Part shown: positions 26,267 to 37,825 of the stretch, one piece after another
Position numbering within the stretch: the stretch's first letter is position 1
How the letters are laid out: every line of letters starts with the position of its first letter
From: Hyphomicrobiales bacterium
GTDB lineage: Bacteria; Pseudomonadota; Alphaproteobacteria; Rhizobiales; Methyloligellaceae
Assembly: GCA_021775555.1 (NCBI GenBank)
Contig: JAJFHP010000065.1
Span: 98,775 to 162,774, forward strand
Length of the DNA stretch: 64,000 bases
Direction of reading: 5' to 3'
Made by a program: the position numbers and the translations under genes
The notes under the pieces: generated by a model
Database searches by the model: none
What the model saw: the letters and a program-made list of their open reading frames with translations, nothing else
Told to the model about the DNA's origin: nothing

Positions 26267-27559
26267 ATGATTCCCCGCTATACACGCGCCCCCATGGCCG
26301 ACATTTGGGAGCCGGAATCCCGGTTCCAAATCTGGTTTGAAATCGAGGCCCATGCCTGCGACGCAATGGTTGAACTTGGTATCATCCCGAAGGAAGCCGC
26401 CAAGGCCGTCTGGGACAAGGGCGGATTCGATGTCGCCCGCATCGATGAAATTGAGCGGGAGGTCAAACATGACGTCATCGCCTTTCTCACCAGCCTGGCC
26501 GAGCATGTGGGCGAGGAAGCCCGCTTCGTTCATCAGGGTCTGACGTCATCGGATGTACTGGATACCTGTTTCAACGTGCAGCTGGTGCGCGCTTCAGACA
26601 TGCTGCTGGAGGACCTGGACGCCCTGCTGGCCGCGCTGAAAAAGCGCGCTATCGAACACAAGGACACGGTGTGCATCGGCCGCAGCCATGCCATTCATGC
26701 TGAACCGACCACCTTTGGCCTCAAAATGGCCCAGGCCTACGCGGAATTTTCACGCGCAAAGGAGCGCTTGCAAGCAGCGCGCAAGGAGGTCGCCACCTGT
26801 GCGATTTCCGGCCCTGTTGGTACCTTCGCCACCGTCGACCCGCGCGTCGAGGAGCATGTGGCGAAAGCGCTAGGGCTGGAGAGCGAACCCATCTCGACGC
26901 AAGTCATCCCACGCGACCGGCACGCCATGTATTTCGCCACCCTCGGGGTTATCGCGTCTTCCATCGAGCGCCTGGCGACGGAAATACGCCATTTGCAGCG
27001 CACCGAAGTACTGGAGGCAGAGGAATATTTCTCCGCAGGCCAAAAAGGGTCTTCGTCCATGCCCCACAAGCGCAACCCTGTTCTGACGGAAAACCTCACC
27101 GGCCTGGCAAGGCTCGTGCGCTCAAGCGTGATGCCGGCCATGGAAAATGTCGCGCTGTGGCATGAGCGCGACATCTCGCACTCATCTGTTGAGCGCGGCA
27201 TTGCGCCAGATGCGACAGTACATCTCGATTTTGCCTTGGCACGTCTCACCGGTGTCATCGACAAGCTGATCGTTTATCCAGAGCGCATGCAGGCCAACAT
27301 GGACCGGCTCGGCGGGCTGATGCATTCCCAACGCGTGTTGCTTGCCCTTACACAGGCGGGTGTCAGCCGCGAAGACGCCTACCGGCTCGTTCAGCGCAAC
27401 GCCATGAAGGTGTGGGAAAAGGGCGCTGATTTTCTTGAAGAATTACTTGGCGACAAGGACGTCATGGCGGCCCTCCCGGAAGAGGAGGTCCGCGACAAGT
27501 TCGATATGGGCTATCACACCAAGAATGTGGATTTCATTTTCAAGCGAGTGTTTGGCTAA
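26267..27559 (+). CDS. purB: Adenylosuccinate lyase
   Basis: 430 residues from ATG 26267 (AGGTGA site upstream; a GTG at 26255 is in frame). It cleaves SAICAR to AICAR and adenylosuccinate to AMP. Signature 'GSSSMPHKRNPVLTENL' near residue 260, 'TSSDVLDTCFN' near 88 and 'GRSHAIHAEPTTFG' near 138 provide the fumarase/aspartase-superfamily active site, including the base Ser and the catalytic His. It precedes the purCSQL operon by about 1.4 kb but is separated by two minus-strand genes. Its stop overlaps the facing aldolase stop by four bases. Confidence 0.96.
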   Translation: MIPRYTRAPMADIWEPESRFQIWFEIEAHACDAMVELGIIPKEAAKAVWDKGGFDVARIDEIEREVKHDVIAFLTSLAEHVGEEARFVHQGLTSSDVLDTCFNVQLVRASDMLLEDLDALLAALKKRAIEHKDTVCIGRSHAIHAEPTTFGLKMAQAYAEFSRAKERLQAARKEVATCAISGPVGTFATVDPRVEEHVAKALGLESEPISTQVIPRDRHAMYFATLGVIASSIERLATEIRHLQRTEVLEAEEYFSAGQKGSSSMPHKRNPVLTENLTGLARLVRSSVMPAMENVALWHERDISHSSVERGIAPDATVHLDFALARLTGVIDKLIVYPERMQANMDRLGGLMHSQRVLLALTQAGVSREDAYRLVQRNAMKVWEKGADFLEELLGDKDVMAALPEEEVRDKFDMGYHTKNVDFIFKRVFG

Positions 27560-28323
27560 CCCTTCAGCGTCTCGACAATCCCCGCCGCTGCACTGGCCAT
27601 CAGCCCCATGTCGGTGCCGACTGTAATAACATCCCACCCGGCCTCATAAAGCGGCTTTGCATAATCAATGTCATTGGCGAAAATTGCTGCAAAAATAGAA
27701 TGTTCGCGTGCTTTTCTAAGAATTAAATCGCAAGCTTCAACGACCTCGTTCGCACTTATGTCCCGATCGCCTGTCAGCGCCAGGGCAAGATCGTTTGGCC
27801 CCACCAGAACCATATCCAGGCCCTCGACCAGGAGAATATCATCCAGATTGTCCATGGCGCTGCTTGTCTCAATCTGCACGGCGGCCATCGTCCAGTCTTT
27901 TACCCGCTCCTTATAATCGCCCTCCACGACGAGCTTGCCACGATAGGGCCCCCAGCTTCTCATGCCCTTTGGCGGATAGTTGACGGCCCGAACGCAGGCT
28001 TCCACATCCGCTTGTGTTTCAACCAATGGGCAGAGCACGCCTTGCGCCCCGGCATCGAGAGCCGCGCCGATCAAACCCGCATTTGCGGTAAGCGGTCGAA
28101 CAATAGAGGGCAGCTGTGCGGCACGGGCTGCGATAAGGCAGTTTACAAGATCACTTTGAGTTCCAAAGCCATGCTGCTGATCAATGAGTACGGCATCATA
28201 CCCCGCCTCCCCCATCTGCTCGACGACAAAGGGAATGCCGCTGCTCACCCACGACATCAAAAGCGGCGTGTCCTGTGCAAGCGCGTGACGAAACAGGTCT
28301 TTGGGCATCAGGCCAATAGACAC
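27556..28323 (-). CDS. HpcH/HpaI aldolase family protein
   Basis: 255 residues with a GTG start (ATG 28308 possible). Family motifs: 'YDAVLIDQQHGFG' with the metal-site approach, 'PSIVRPLTANAGLIGAALDAGAQGVLCPLVET', 'VQIETSSAMDNLDDIL' and 'VLVGPNDLALAL'. Class II pyruvate/2-keto acid aldolases bind a divalent metal through the Glu of 'QIET' and a following Asp; here the latter may be Asp in 'VEGLDMVLVGPNDL'. 'IDQQHG' replaces the usual 'IDXEHG', so substrate preference may differ. Lies five bases downstream of the ATPase inhibitor gene. Confidence 0.85.
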   Translation of the reverse strand: MSIGLMPKDLFRHALAQDTPLLMSWVSSGIPFVVEQMGEAGYDAVLIDQQHGFGTQSDLVNCLIAARAAQLPSIVRPLTANAGLIGAALDAGAQGVLCPLVETQADVEACVRAVNYPPKGMRSWGPYRGKLVVEGDYKERVKDWTMAAVQIETSSAMDNLDDILLVEGLDMVLVGPNDLALALTGDRDISANEVVEACDLILRKAREHSIFAAIFANDIDYAKPLYEAGWDVITVGTDMGLMASAAAGIVETLKG

Positions 28324-28328
28324 GCGCG

Positions 28329-28655
28329 TTAATCGCGCTCGCCCTCAACCTGGCCCACGGCCTTGTCCATCAATTCATCCATGGTCCGGCGTATTTGATG
28401 TTCGGACTGATCGACACCGGCATCACCGAAATCACCGCTGATTTTGCGGAAGACGTCTTCATCGCCCGGCTCTTCCAGATCGGCCAGCACGACACTCTTG
28501 GCGTATTTTTCAACTTCATCACCCGTGAGACCCATTTTCTCGGCTGCCCATACTCCCAACAGTTTGTTACGGCGGGCCGAGGCCTTGAATTTCAGTTCCG
28601 CATCATGGGCGAACTTTTTTTCGTATGCCTTCTCGCGGTCATCAAACGACGTCAT
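28329..28655 (-). CDS. ATPase inhibitor zeta subunit (DUF1476)
   Basis: 108 residues from ATG 28655 with GAGGAG upstream. The sequence 'MTSFDDREKAYEKKFAHDAELKFKA' and 'RNKLLGVWAAEKMGL' is the canonical start of the alphaproteobacterial F1-ATPase inhibitor zeta. In Paracoccus the N-terminal helix blocks the rotor to prevent ATP hydrolysis. It stands apart from ATP synthase genes, as usual. Divergent from purC. Confidence 0.93.
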   Translation of the reverse strand: MTSFDDREKAYEKKFAHDAELKFKASARRNKLLGVWAAEKMGLTGDEVEKYAKSVVLADLEEPGDEDVFRKISGDFGDAGVDQSEHQIRRTMDELMDKAVGQVEGERD

Positions 28656-28961
28656 GTCTGGCGCTCCTCGAAATATCAAGCTTTGCATTAACCGCAGGGA
28701 TAGCCCGACATCTGGTCCAAATCAACCACCTGTTTACCGCACCCCCAGCCATGGGCAAATGATTGTCTCTTGCCCCCCGTTCCGCTAGGTTCGTTGGATC
28801 ATTCAAGGTGATTCTCACTTAAGGATTTTTAATTGCCTGTCGAGCATCACATAGCATATTCAATTTCATGGAAAGCAGACGGGTCTAAACATGCTCAAGC
28901 ATGCCATATACCACATATGTGGACCGCAACCCACTCGCACCATTCTTGAAAGGAGCCACCC

Positions 28962-29732
28962 ATGAGCCGGCGGCGGCGCGTTTACGAGGGCAAGGCAAAA
29001 ATACTCTATGAGGGTCCCGAGCCGGGCACACTCATCCAGCACTTCAAGGACGATGCCACGGCCTTCAACAACAAAAAACAGGACCGGGTCGAGGGCAAGG
29101 GTGTACTGAATAACCGCATCTCTGAGTTCCTGTTCCAGAAACTCGGCGAGGTGGGTATTCCGAACCATTTCATCAAACGCCTCAATATGCGTGAGCAATT
29201 GATTCGCGAGGTCGAGATCATTCCGGTCGAGGTCGTGGTGCGGAACGTGGCGGCCGGTTCACTGGCAAAACGGCTCGGGCTTGATGAAGGCACAGCACTC
29301 CCACGCTCCATCGTGGAATTTTATTACAAGTCCAATGAGCTCAATGACCCGATGGTCTCTGAAGAACATGTCACGGCCTTTGGCTGGGCCAACCCGCAGG
29401 AAATCGACGAGATGATAGCCATGGCTCTCAGGATAAACGATTTTCTCTCAGGGCTTTTCATGGGCGTCGGGATACGGCTTGTGGATTTCAAGATCGAATT
29501 CGGCCGCCTGTTTGACAACGAGATGATGCGCATCGTACTGGCCGATGAGATTTCACCTGATTGCTGCCGGTTGTGGGATATCGAAACCCAGGACAAACTC
29601 GACAAGGACCGGTTCACCAAGGATCTCGGTGGTCTCATTGAAGCTTACCAGGAGGTCGCCCGAAGGCTTGGCCTTTTCGTTGACAACCGCCCGGGCGATG
29701 GTTCAGGTCCTGTGCTCGTCAGTTCCAAATAA
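28962..29732 (+). CDS. purC: Phosphoribosylaminoimidazole-succinocarboxamide synthase
   Basis: 256 residues; GAAAGGAG site before ATG 28962. SAICAR synthase motifs: '[11 protein letters not shown]', 'DDATAFN', '[18 protein letters not shown]', 'LVDFKIEFG' and '[14 protein letters not shown]'. Ligates aspartate to CAIR using ATP. First gene of purC-purS-purQ-purL; a 273-base region upstream contains two short palindromes (CATGCTCAAGCATG and CCACATATGTGG at about 28890-28925) but no recognised purine riboswitch. Confidence 0.97.
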   Translation: MSRRRRVYEGKAKILYEGPEPGTLIQHFKDDATAFNNKKQDRVEGKGVLNNRISEFLFQKLGEVGIPNHFIKRLNMREQLIREVEIIPVEVVVRNVAAGSLAKRLGLDEGTALPRSIVEFYYKSNELNDPMVSEEHVTAFGWANPQEIDEMIAMALRINDFLSGLFMGVGIRLVDFKIEFGRLFDNEMMRIVLADEISPDCCRLWDIETQDKLDKDRFTKDLGGLIEAYQEVARRLGLFVDNRPGDGSGPVLVSSK

Positions 29733-29777
29733 CGGCTAACACCTCATCCCGAATAAACAGGCGGACCCGCACAAGAC

Positions 29778-30023
29778 ATGAAGGCCCGGATCAAGATTAC
29801 ATTGAAAGAAGGTGTCCTCGACCCCCAGGGCAAGGCCATCGCCAACGCGCTTGGCGCGCTTGGCTTTGACGGCGTGGGGGACGTGCGACAGGGTAAATAT
29901 ATCGAAGTTGAACTAAAAGAGAGCGAGCGCGCCAGCGCGGAAAAAACCGTTGAGAGCATGTGCAAGCAATTGCTCGCCAACATGGTCATTGAAAATTACA
30001 GCTACGAGTTGGAGGATGCATGA
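29778..30023 (+). CDS. purS: FGAM synthase small subunit PurS
   Basis: 81 residues, whole family length. '[44 protein letters not shown]' is characteristic. PurS links PurQ and small PurL in the formylglycinamidine synthase complex and helps pass ammonia. Overlaps purQ by four bases (ATGA). Confidence 0.96.
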   Translation: MKARIKITLKEGVLDPQGKAIANALGALGFDGVGDVRQGKYIEVELKESERASAEKTVESMCKQLLANMVIENYSYELEDA

Positions 30024-30708
30024 AGGCGAGCGTGATCGTCTTTCCCGGGTCCAATTGTGACCGCGACGTTGCCGTTAGTCTTGAAGCGGCCATGGGGGAA
30101 AAACCCGCCATGGTCTGGCACGGCGAAGCGGACGTGCCTGCAAGCGACCTGATCGTTTTACCGGGCGGCTTTTCCTATGGCGATTATCTGCGCTCTGGTG
30201 CGATGGCCGCGCATTCGCCAATCATGCGAGATGTCGTGAAAAGAGCAAAAAAAGGCACGCCGGTTCTGGGTATTTGCAACGGGTTTCACCTGCTTACCGA
30301 GACCGGATTGCTGCCCGGCGTACTGATGCGCAATGCCTCGCTGAAATTCGTCTGCAAGGATGTGTTGCTGAAGGTGATGCGCAACGATACCGATTTCACC
30401 CGCAGCTACGACGAGGATGAAGTCATCCGCATCCCCGTCGCTCATCATGACGGCAATTATTTTGCCGATGGTGAGACGCTGGACAGGCTCGAGGGCGAGA
30501 ACCGGGTGGCGTTTCGCTATTGCGATGCCTCGGGCACACCGAGCGATGATGCCAACCCCAATGGTTCCCAGCGCAACATTGCCGGTATTTACAACGAGGC
30601 CGGTACTGTGCTCGGCCTCATGCCGCACCCCGAGCGCCTTGCCGACCCGGCACTTGGTGGAACAGACGGCAAACCGATGTTTGCCTCCCTCGTCGGAGCC
30701 CTTCACTA

Positions 30709-30709
<1 letters not shown>
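30020..30709 (+). CDS. purQ: FGAM synthase glutaminase subunit PurQ
   Basis: 229 residues, class I glutamine amidotransferase. The nucleophile Cys86 lies in '[10 protein letters not shown]', and the catalytic His/Glu in '[11 protein letters not shown]'. It supplies ammonia to PurL. Coupled to purS (ATGA) and purL (TAATG). Confidence 0.97.
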
Positions 30710-32910
<2,201 letters not shown>

Positions 32911-32940
32911 GCTGTCCCGATTAAGGAGGCGCTTTCTTCA

Positions 32941-33177
32941 ATGCCTATGGACGAAAACGAGATACTGAAGCTGATAAAGAAAAAGCTGCCGGATGCGGAT
33001 GTTTCAATCCGTGACCTTGCAGGTGATGGAGACCATTATTCGGCAACGGTTGTGTCAGAAGCGTTTCGTGGTAAGACCCGTGTACAACAGCACCAGCTGG
33101 TGTACGAAGCACTGGAAGGTAATATGGGTGGCGCGCTTCACGCACTGGCCCTGCAAACCTCCGCTCCGGAGAGTTGA
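32941..33177 (+). CDS. bolA: BolA family protein
   Basis: 78 residues with the BolA fold: '[41 protein letters not shown]' and the C-terminal invariant His in '[10 protein letters not shown]'. It lacks the longer stretch of E. coli BolA and corresponds to the short (IbaG/BolA2-like) type. BolA proteins bind a [2Fe-2S] cluster jointly with the CGFS glutaredoxin, encoded next (17-base gap). The purL-bolA-grxD order is a conserved alphaproteobacterial arrangement. Confidence 0.92.
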   Translation: MPMDENEILKLIKKKLPDADVSIRDLAGDGDHYSATVVSEAFRGKTRVQQHQLVYEALEGNMGGALHALALQTSAPES

Positions 33178-33194
33178 GAAGGATTGAACGGATT

Positions 33195-33545
33195 ATGAGC
33201 GAGCAAAAAGTTCACGAATGGATCGGGAAAAAGGTCGCGACCGACGACGTGGTGCTGTTCATGAAGGGCACCCGGCAGTTTCCCCAATGCGGCTTTTCAA
33301 GCCAGGTCGTGCAGATCATGGAATATCTCGGCCTCGAATATTCCGAGGTGAACGTTCTTGATGATCTCGGTATCCGGGACGGCATCAAATCCTTCACCAA
33401 CTGGCCGACCATCCCGCAGCTCTACGTCAAGGGCGAGTTTGTCGGTGGCTGCGACATCATCCGCGAAATGTTTCAGGACGGTGAGTTACAGGAATTGCTG
33501 ACAAGCAAAGACATCTCACACAACAAGCAGACGCAAACCGCCTGA
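33195..33545 (+). CDS. grxD: Monothiol glutaredoxin Grx4 family (CGFS)
   Basis: 116 residues from ATG 33195. The active site 'PQCGFSSQ' with Cys32, '[20 protein letters not shown]' for glutathione binding, and 'VVLFMKGT' define a CGFS monothiol glutaredoxin that carries or transfers [2Fe-2S] clusters. Expected partner: BolA upstream. A strong terminator follows. Confidence 0.95.
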   Translation: MSEQKVHEWIGKKVATDDVVLFMKGTRQFPQCGFSSQVVQIMEYLGLEYSEVNVLDDLGIRDGIKSFTNWPTIPQLYVKGEFVGGCDIIREMFQDGELQELLTSKDISHNKQTQTA

Positions 33546-33573
33546 CCAGACCCTGAAATTTTCTGGAACTCAG

Positions 33574-33605
33574 AAGGCTCTCTGCTTACGCGGAGAGCCT
33601 TTTTT
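33574..33605 (+). terminator. Rho-independent terminator after grxD
   Basis: AAGGCTCTC / GAGAGCCTT nine-base stem with a TGCTTACGCG loop region, then TTTTT. Ends the purCSQL-bolA-grxD unit. Confidence 0.92.
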
Positions 33606-33702
33606 CATTGAGTTTCCAATACCAAATCCTCTGAAACAAGATAGCTCCTTGTAATACGCGAACCGGGCACTATTTGTGCGTTTCACACTCCTTAAATCAA
33701 AC

Positions 33703-34383
33703 ATGGAAGATAGACCATTGGCATATGTGGACTGGAAAATTAAAGGACCGAAGATCGCCTCATGCAGTTGCGATTATGGATGCCCGTGCGAGTTTAACGG
33801 TCGGCCGACCCATGGCATGTGCGAGGGGCTCGAAGCCCATCTGATCGAAGAGGGCTGGTTTGGCAATGTCAGGCTGGACGGCCTTATTGTTGTAGCACGC
33901 TTCCGCTGGCCCGGTGCAGTCCATGAAGGTGGCGGGATGGTTCAAGGGGCGATCTCAGAACATGCGAGCGAAGAACAGCGCGAGGCTCTGTTCCAGATTC
34001 TCGACGGCAAGGAACAGGAGCCGACAACCGTCTTCAATATCTATGGATCGACAATTGAAAAGGAATTCGATCCGATCTTCGCCGACATCGAATTTGCCTG
34101 TGACCTTGAAAAGGGCACGGGCAGGTTTTCCGTTCCCGGTATCATGGAGATGACACTGGAACCCATTCGCAATCCCGTCACAGGCGCACCACATCCGGCA
34201 AAGATCATACTGCCGGAAGGATTCGAGTTTCGGGAGGGTGATATGGCGAGCGGTACATTTTCAGGTGGAGGAGATATGGCCTTCGAGCGCAAAGGCACCT
34301 ATGGCCTTCTCACCTATGTCGCCTATGGCCCGCATGGATTGCTCGATAATGAAAGCTCACCTGCATACAAACTCGCAAGCTGA
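33703..34383 (+). CDS. DUF1326 cysteine-motif protein
   Basis: 226 residues from ATG 33703 (GTG 33676 possible). Near the N-terminus, 'ASCSCDYGCPCEFNG' gives a C-x-C-x(3)-C-x-C cluster typical of DUF1326 and suited to metal or redox chemistry. 'GMCEGLEAHLIEEG' and a C-terminal beta-rich part follow. No signal peptide. It is 10 bases before the DUF2182 gene, the usual partner of DUF1326 genes, so they probably act together, perhaps in metal handling; function unproven. Confidence 0.85.
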   Translation: MEDRPLAYVDWKIKGPKIASCSCDYGCPCEFNGRPTHGMCEGLEAHLIEEGWFGNVRLDGLIVVARFRWPGAVHEGGGMVQGAISEHASEEQREALFQILDGKEQEPTTVFNIYGSTIEKEFDPIFADIEFACDLEKGTGRFSVPGIMEMTLEPIRNPVTGAPHPAKIILPEGFEFREGDMASGTFSGGGDMAFERKGTYGLLTYVAYGPHGLLDNESSPAYKLAS

Positions 34384-34393
34384 CATCGCTCTC

Positions 34394-35218
34394 ATGAGCC
34401 TGCAAAAAATTACAGTCGCTGAGCGCCTCATCGCAAAAGACCGGATCATTACGATTGCTGGTCTGGTTGCTCTGTCTCTGCTGGCATGGGTGTGGATCAT
34501 AACCGGGGCCGGAACGGGCATGAACGTCATCACCATGTCCACCTTCACGTTCCCTCCTTCAGCCATGGACGCCTCGACCCTGTCCTGGAGTCCTTTATAT
34601 GGGGTCCTGATGCTGACCATGTGGTGGGTCATGATGATCGCAATGATGGTCCCGAGCGCGGCACCCATGGTCCTTCTTTATGGACGCGTCGCAAGGCACG
34701 CCCGCAAGAGGGACCAGATGGAAGGTGGCGCCTTGCCAGCATCAGTCTTCGTCCTGGGGTATCTGCTCGCGTGGCTGGGCTTCAGTGCGCTCGCAACCGG
34801 CGCTCAATGGGGCCTTGAGCGTGCAGGATTGATGCACCAGATGCTGATGTGGAGCACAAGCACAACGCTGACCGCCCTGCTTATAATTACTGCGGGGCTG
34901 TACCAGCTGACACCGCTGAAACGCGCCTGCCTGGAGCATTGCCGCTCGCCAGCAGAGTATCTCTCAAAGCATTGGCGTGATGGCCGTTCCGGGGCATTCA
35001 CTATGGGTCTAAACCACGGCGTTTACTGCCTGGGCTGCTGCTGGATGCTTATGGTGTTGCTGTTCGCTGGCGGGATCATGAATCTGGTATGGATTGCGGG
35101 CCTTGCTATCATCGTGCTGATCGAAAAAGTCACGTCATGGGGTGCGCGTTTCAGCCAAGGCATGGCGGTGCTCTTGATAGGCGGCGGCGTTTGGGTGTTT
35201 TTGCAAGGCGCAGCGTAG
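34394..35218 (+). CDS. DUF2182 integral membrane protein
   Basis: 274 residues from ATG 34394; the open frame extends back to 34238 inside the DUF1326 gene but with no homology. Six to seven membrane helices. Typical Met-rich 'LTMWWVMMIAMMVPSAAPMVLLYGRVAR', then 'TPLKRACLEHCRSP' and 'GLNHGVYCLGCCWMLM', giving Cys/His/Met residues that could bind a soft metal (COG5486, predicted metal-binding). Ends close to a bidirectional terminator. Confidence 0.88.
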   Translation: MSLQKITVAERLIAKDRIITIAGLVALSLLAWVWIITGAGTGMNVITMSTFTFPPSAMDASTLSWSPLYGVLMLTMWWVMMIAMMVPSAAPMVLLYGRVARHARKRDQMEGGALPASVFVLGYLLAWLGFSALATGAQWGLERAGLMHQMLMWSTSTTLTALLIITAGLYQLTPLKRACLEHCRSPAEYLSKHWRDGRSGAFTMGLNHGVYCLGCCWMLMVLLFAGGIMNLVWIAGLAIIVLIEKVTSWGARFSQGMAVLLIGGGVWVFLQGAA

Positions 35219-35227
35219 GCAATTTAC

Positions 35228-35257
35228 AAAAAAGGCCACCCTGAAGGCAGCCATTTT
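35228..35257. terminator. Bidirectional terminator between DUF2182 and rpsD
   Basis: GGCCACCCTGAAGGCAGCC (35234-35252) folds into an about eight-pair stem with some G-U pairs. On the minus strand it is followed by six T (A-run 35228-35233), ending rpsD; on the plus strand ATTTTTAT follows, ending the DUF2182 gene. Confidence 0.75.
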
Positions 35258-35306
35258 TATTCTTATAGGGCGGAGAGAACCGCCAATAAAGTTCTGGGTT
35301 AGAACC

Positions 35307-35924
35307 TTATCGCGAGTAATACTCGATCACCAGATTGGGTTCCATCATCACCGGATAAGGCACATCCGACAGGACGGGTATCCGGTTGAGACCAACCTTG
35401 AGCTTGGTGTGATCGACATCGAGATAATCAGGCGTATCACGCTCGGAACTCTGGGCGGCTTCAAGCACCAGCCCCATATCCCTTGATTTTTCACGCACCT
35501 CAATCACATCGCCAATCTTGCAGCGGTAACTCGGGATATTGACCCGCTTGCCATTCACAAGCACATGGCCGTGATTGACGAACTGGCGGGCGGAAAAGAC
35601 TGTTGGTACGAGTTTTGCGCGATAGACGATCGCATCAAGGCGGCGCTCCAGCAAACCAATGAGATTTTCACTGGTGTCGCCCTTGAGGCGTTCAGCTTCG
35701 CTGTAGATTGATTTGAACTGCTTTTCGGTGATGTTGCCGTAATGGCCTTTGAGCTTTTGCTTGGCGCGCAGTTGAAGACCGAAGTCCGAAGTTTTCTGGC
35801 GGCGGCGCTGGCCATGCTCACCAGGGCCATACTCACGTTTGTTAACCGGGCTTTTCGGGCGGCCCCAGATATTTTCGCCAAGACGGCGATCAATCTTGTA
35901 CTTGGCGCGAATGCGCTTGGTCAT
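35307..35924 (-). CDS. rpsD: 30S ribosomal protein S4
   Basis: 205 residues. N-terminal '[51 protein letters not shown]' without zinc-finger Cys, and the S4 RNA-binding domain '[46 protein letters not shown]'. Nucleates 30S head/body assembly on 16S rRNA and, in enterics, represses its own operon. Here monocistronic with a structured leader. Confidence 0.98.
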   Translation of the reverse strand: MTKRIRAKYKIDRRLGENIWGRPKSPVNKREYGPGEHGQRRRQKTSDFGLQLRAKQKLKGHYGNITEKQFKSIYSEAERLKGDTSENLIGLLERRLDAIVYRAKLVPTVFSARQFVNHGHVLVNGKRVNIPSYRCKIGDVIEVREKSRDMGLVLEAAQSSERDTPDYLDVDHTKLKVGLNRIPVLSDVPYPVMMEPNLVIEYYSR

Positions 35925-35941
35925 GTCAAACTCCCTGGCAA

Positions 35942-36036
35942 GCGTTCTTGAAAAGTAAGAACGCCCCTTCCTTTGCCCCGGATACGGAAATCTCTCCGAT
36001 CCTCGGCTGACAGGTGATACCGGAAACCCGGTATCT
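35942..36036 (-). promoter_or_regulatory. Structured 5' leader of rpsD (two hairpins)
   Basis: Two perfect inverted repeats lie upstream of the rpsD start: GCGTTCTT/AAGAACGC (35942-35964, seven-base loop, 18 bases from the ATG) and GATACCGG/CCGGTATC (36017-36036, four-base loop). Neither has a T-run, so they are not plain terminators. The position fits an autoregulatory mRNA leader, known for S4 in other bacteria, but the fold here is not one I recognise. Confidence 0.4.
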
Positions 36037-36158
36037 CCACAGGTGCGAAAAAATAAAGCGGTCCATAACCGGCCCGCGCCGGACTGTTACACGTTATATT
36101 GGCCTGGTGTCAATTGCGCCCGGTGCGTATCATCGGGTCCAATAGCACAGGAACCGGT

Positions 36159-36722
36159 TTACTGGGTTTTTTCAGACGTCTTGATGTAGCTCTCAATAGA
36201 CGCCCTTATGCGCTCGCGTTCTTCATCAGAGCATTTATATTTATGCCGTGCATCATTCTTAGCGTCATCTTTTTTCTTAACATCCTCGCCTGCCTGGCCT
36301 GAACCGGTCATCACCAGGCTGGTGGCAATATGCAGTTGATGAATGAATGTGATCTGGTTCGGTGTCCATTTATTCAGCGCTTTTTCATTGGACATAAGTT
36401 TCAGGAAATTCCGGGCTTCCAGCTTGTTCATGCCGCACAGATTGGCATTGGCCGAACGCGCTGATACGCGAATGATGCGGCGCGCATCTTCCAGAGGAAC
36501 ATAGAAATCCTTCGGATTCTCGCGATTGAGTTTCACGACCTTACCGCCTCGCTTGACGGATTCGGGCACCGCTACGAACGCCCAGCCCATGATCACGCGC
36601 ACGGTCCGATCGCTCGGACTCTTTTTCTTGTTTTCCTGAGCCGCGGTTGGCGATGCCAGGCTCATGACGAGCCCCAAACCAAGCGCAAACAGACAAGCAG
36701 TACTCAACAAAGTTTTTTTCAT
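36159..36722 (-). CDS. Secreted protein of unknown function
   Basis: 187 residues from ATG 36722, chosen because a standard signal peptide begins there ('MKKTLLSTACLFALGLGLVMS', cleavage near 'TAAQE'). The mature part has 'VIMGWAFVAVPESVKRGGKVVKLNRENPKDFYVPLEDARRIIRVSARSA', a single Cys in 'NLCGM' and another in 'YKCSDEE', and a very basic/acidic tail. Family not recognised. Lies 75 bases after trmJ on the same strand. Confidence 0.6.
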   Translation of the reverse strand: MKKTLLSTACLFALGLGLVMSLASPTAAQENKKKSPSDRTVRVIMGWAFVAVPESVKRGGKVVKLNRENPKDFYVPLEDARRIIRVSARSANANLCGMNKLEARNFLKLMSNEKALNKWTPNQITFIHQLHIATSLVMTGSGQAGEDVKKKDDAKNDARHKYKCSDEERERIRASIESYIKTSEKTQ

Positions 36723-36797
36723 TCCCAACCCTCGCGTCAAACTGCGCGGCAAACTACCATTCTTGTGCGCCATCGCAATACTAAAATCAGGGCATAA

Positions 36798-37628
36798 CTA
36801 AGGCATTTTGTCCCGATGCCTGTGCGTGCGCGTTAAAGAGGAGACGACACCACGTAATGTACGCACTTCCTGCTCGCTCGCACCCATGCGCTGAAACATA
36901 TTACGCAGATTGCGAACCATTTGTGGTCTTTTCTCCGGTGGGCGCAAAAAACCCGAGATATCGAGTTCACCCTCGAGATGTTCAAAAAATCCAACCATCT
37001 CTGCCCGGGTGGCCGGGCGTGTGTGCTGCATCTGCAATCCCTCACGAGCCGGTCCGTCAAATTCTGTTTCCCGGCCAAGGGCACCGCTTTGCTGCTGTTT
37101 CATCCATTCATATCCGATTATCAGCACCGCCTGCGCCAGATTGAGCGATGCAAATTTTGGATTAACGGGCGCCATGACGAGTGTGTCACACAAGGCAATG
37201 TCGTCGTTTTCCAGACCGGCCTGTTCCGGGCCGAACAAAATCCCGCAACTCTCCTTACGGGCGATACGTGCACTCATTTCACTTGCCGCGCTTTGAGGCG
37301 CGAGCACCTGCTTCACACTGTCGCGCGTGCGCGCAGTTGTGGCACATACGTAATTGAGATCGGCGACGGCCCCCGAAACATCTTCATAAAGCCGCGCACC
37401 CTCGATGATCCATGTTGCTCCAGAGGCTGCCGAATAAGCCTCCTTGCTGGGCCAACCGTCGCGTGGCGCCACAAGCCTCAGATCGTTGAGAGAAAAATTC
37501 GCCATAGCCCGGGCCGCCATGCCGATATTCTCTCCCAGTTGCGGCTCGACCAGTATGACAGCGGGGGCTGGCTGCTGTTCGACTTGGTTATTTTTGGAAT
37601 TTTTCAGGGCCATCAACGCAAGACTCAA
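36798..37628 (-). CDS. trmJ: tRNA (cytidine/uridine-2'-O-)-methyltransferase TrmJ-type (SpoU/SPOUT)
   Basis: 276 residues. SPOUT motifs 'VILVEPQLGENIGMAARAMANF' (motif 1), 'GILFGPEQAGLENDDI' (motif 2) and 'VNPKFASLNLAQAVLIIGYEW' (motif 3) form the trefoil-knot AdoMet site; the C-terminal 90 residues match the TrmJ helical extension. It should methylate the ribose at tRNA position 32. The start may be internal, since the first 20 residues are poorly conserved. Divergent from icd. Confidence 0.9.
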   Translation of the reverse strand: MSLALMALKNSKNNQVEQQPAPAVILVEPQLGENIGMAARAMANFSLNDLRLVAPRDGWPSKEAYSAASGATWIIEGARLYEDVSGAVADLNYVCATTARTRDSVKQVLAPQSAASEMSARIARKESCGILFGPEQAGLENDDIALCDTLVMAPVNPKFASLNLAQAVLIIGYEWMKQQQSGALGRETEFDGPAREGLQMQHTRPATRAEMVGFFEHLEGELDISGFLRPPEKRPQMVRNLRNMFQRMGASEQEVRTLRGVVSSLTRTHRHRDKMP

Positions 37629-37825
37629 TATTTTAAGGGCAGCGCGTCATCCTTTGGATGGTCACGCGTTATTCAGTCCTTCGTATCCTTCCTAACATCC
37701 CGGCACAATGCTATAGCAAGGCCGCGCTCGCAACGGCCCGTTGTTTTTTCCATGGGCTGAGAGCTTACCCCTTTTGATGTGACGCCTTTCAGGCGCGCGA
37801 TCCATACCCCGGAGGCCTAGACAAG

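Noticed and set aside
28820..28835. TTAAGGATTTTTAA as a CtrA box upstream of purC
   Set aside because: The spacer is six, not seven, bases and the neighbouring genes are purine biosynthesis.
28689..28961. Purine riboswitch or PurR operator upstream of purC
   Set aside because: Only short palindromes were seen; none matches the conserved purine-aptamer or PurR box.
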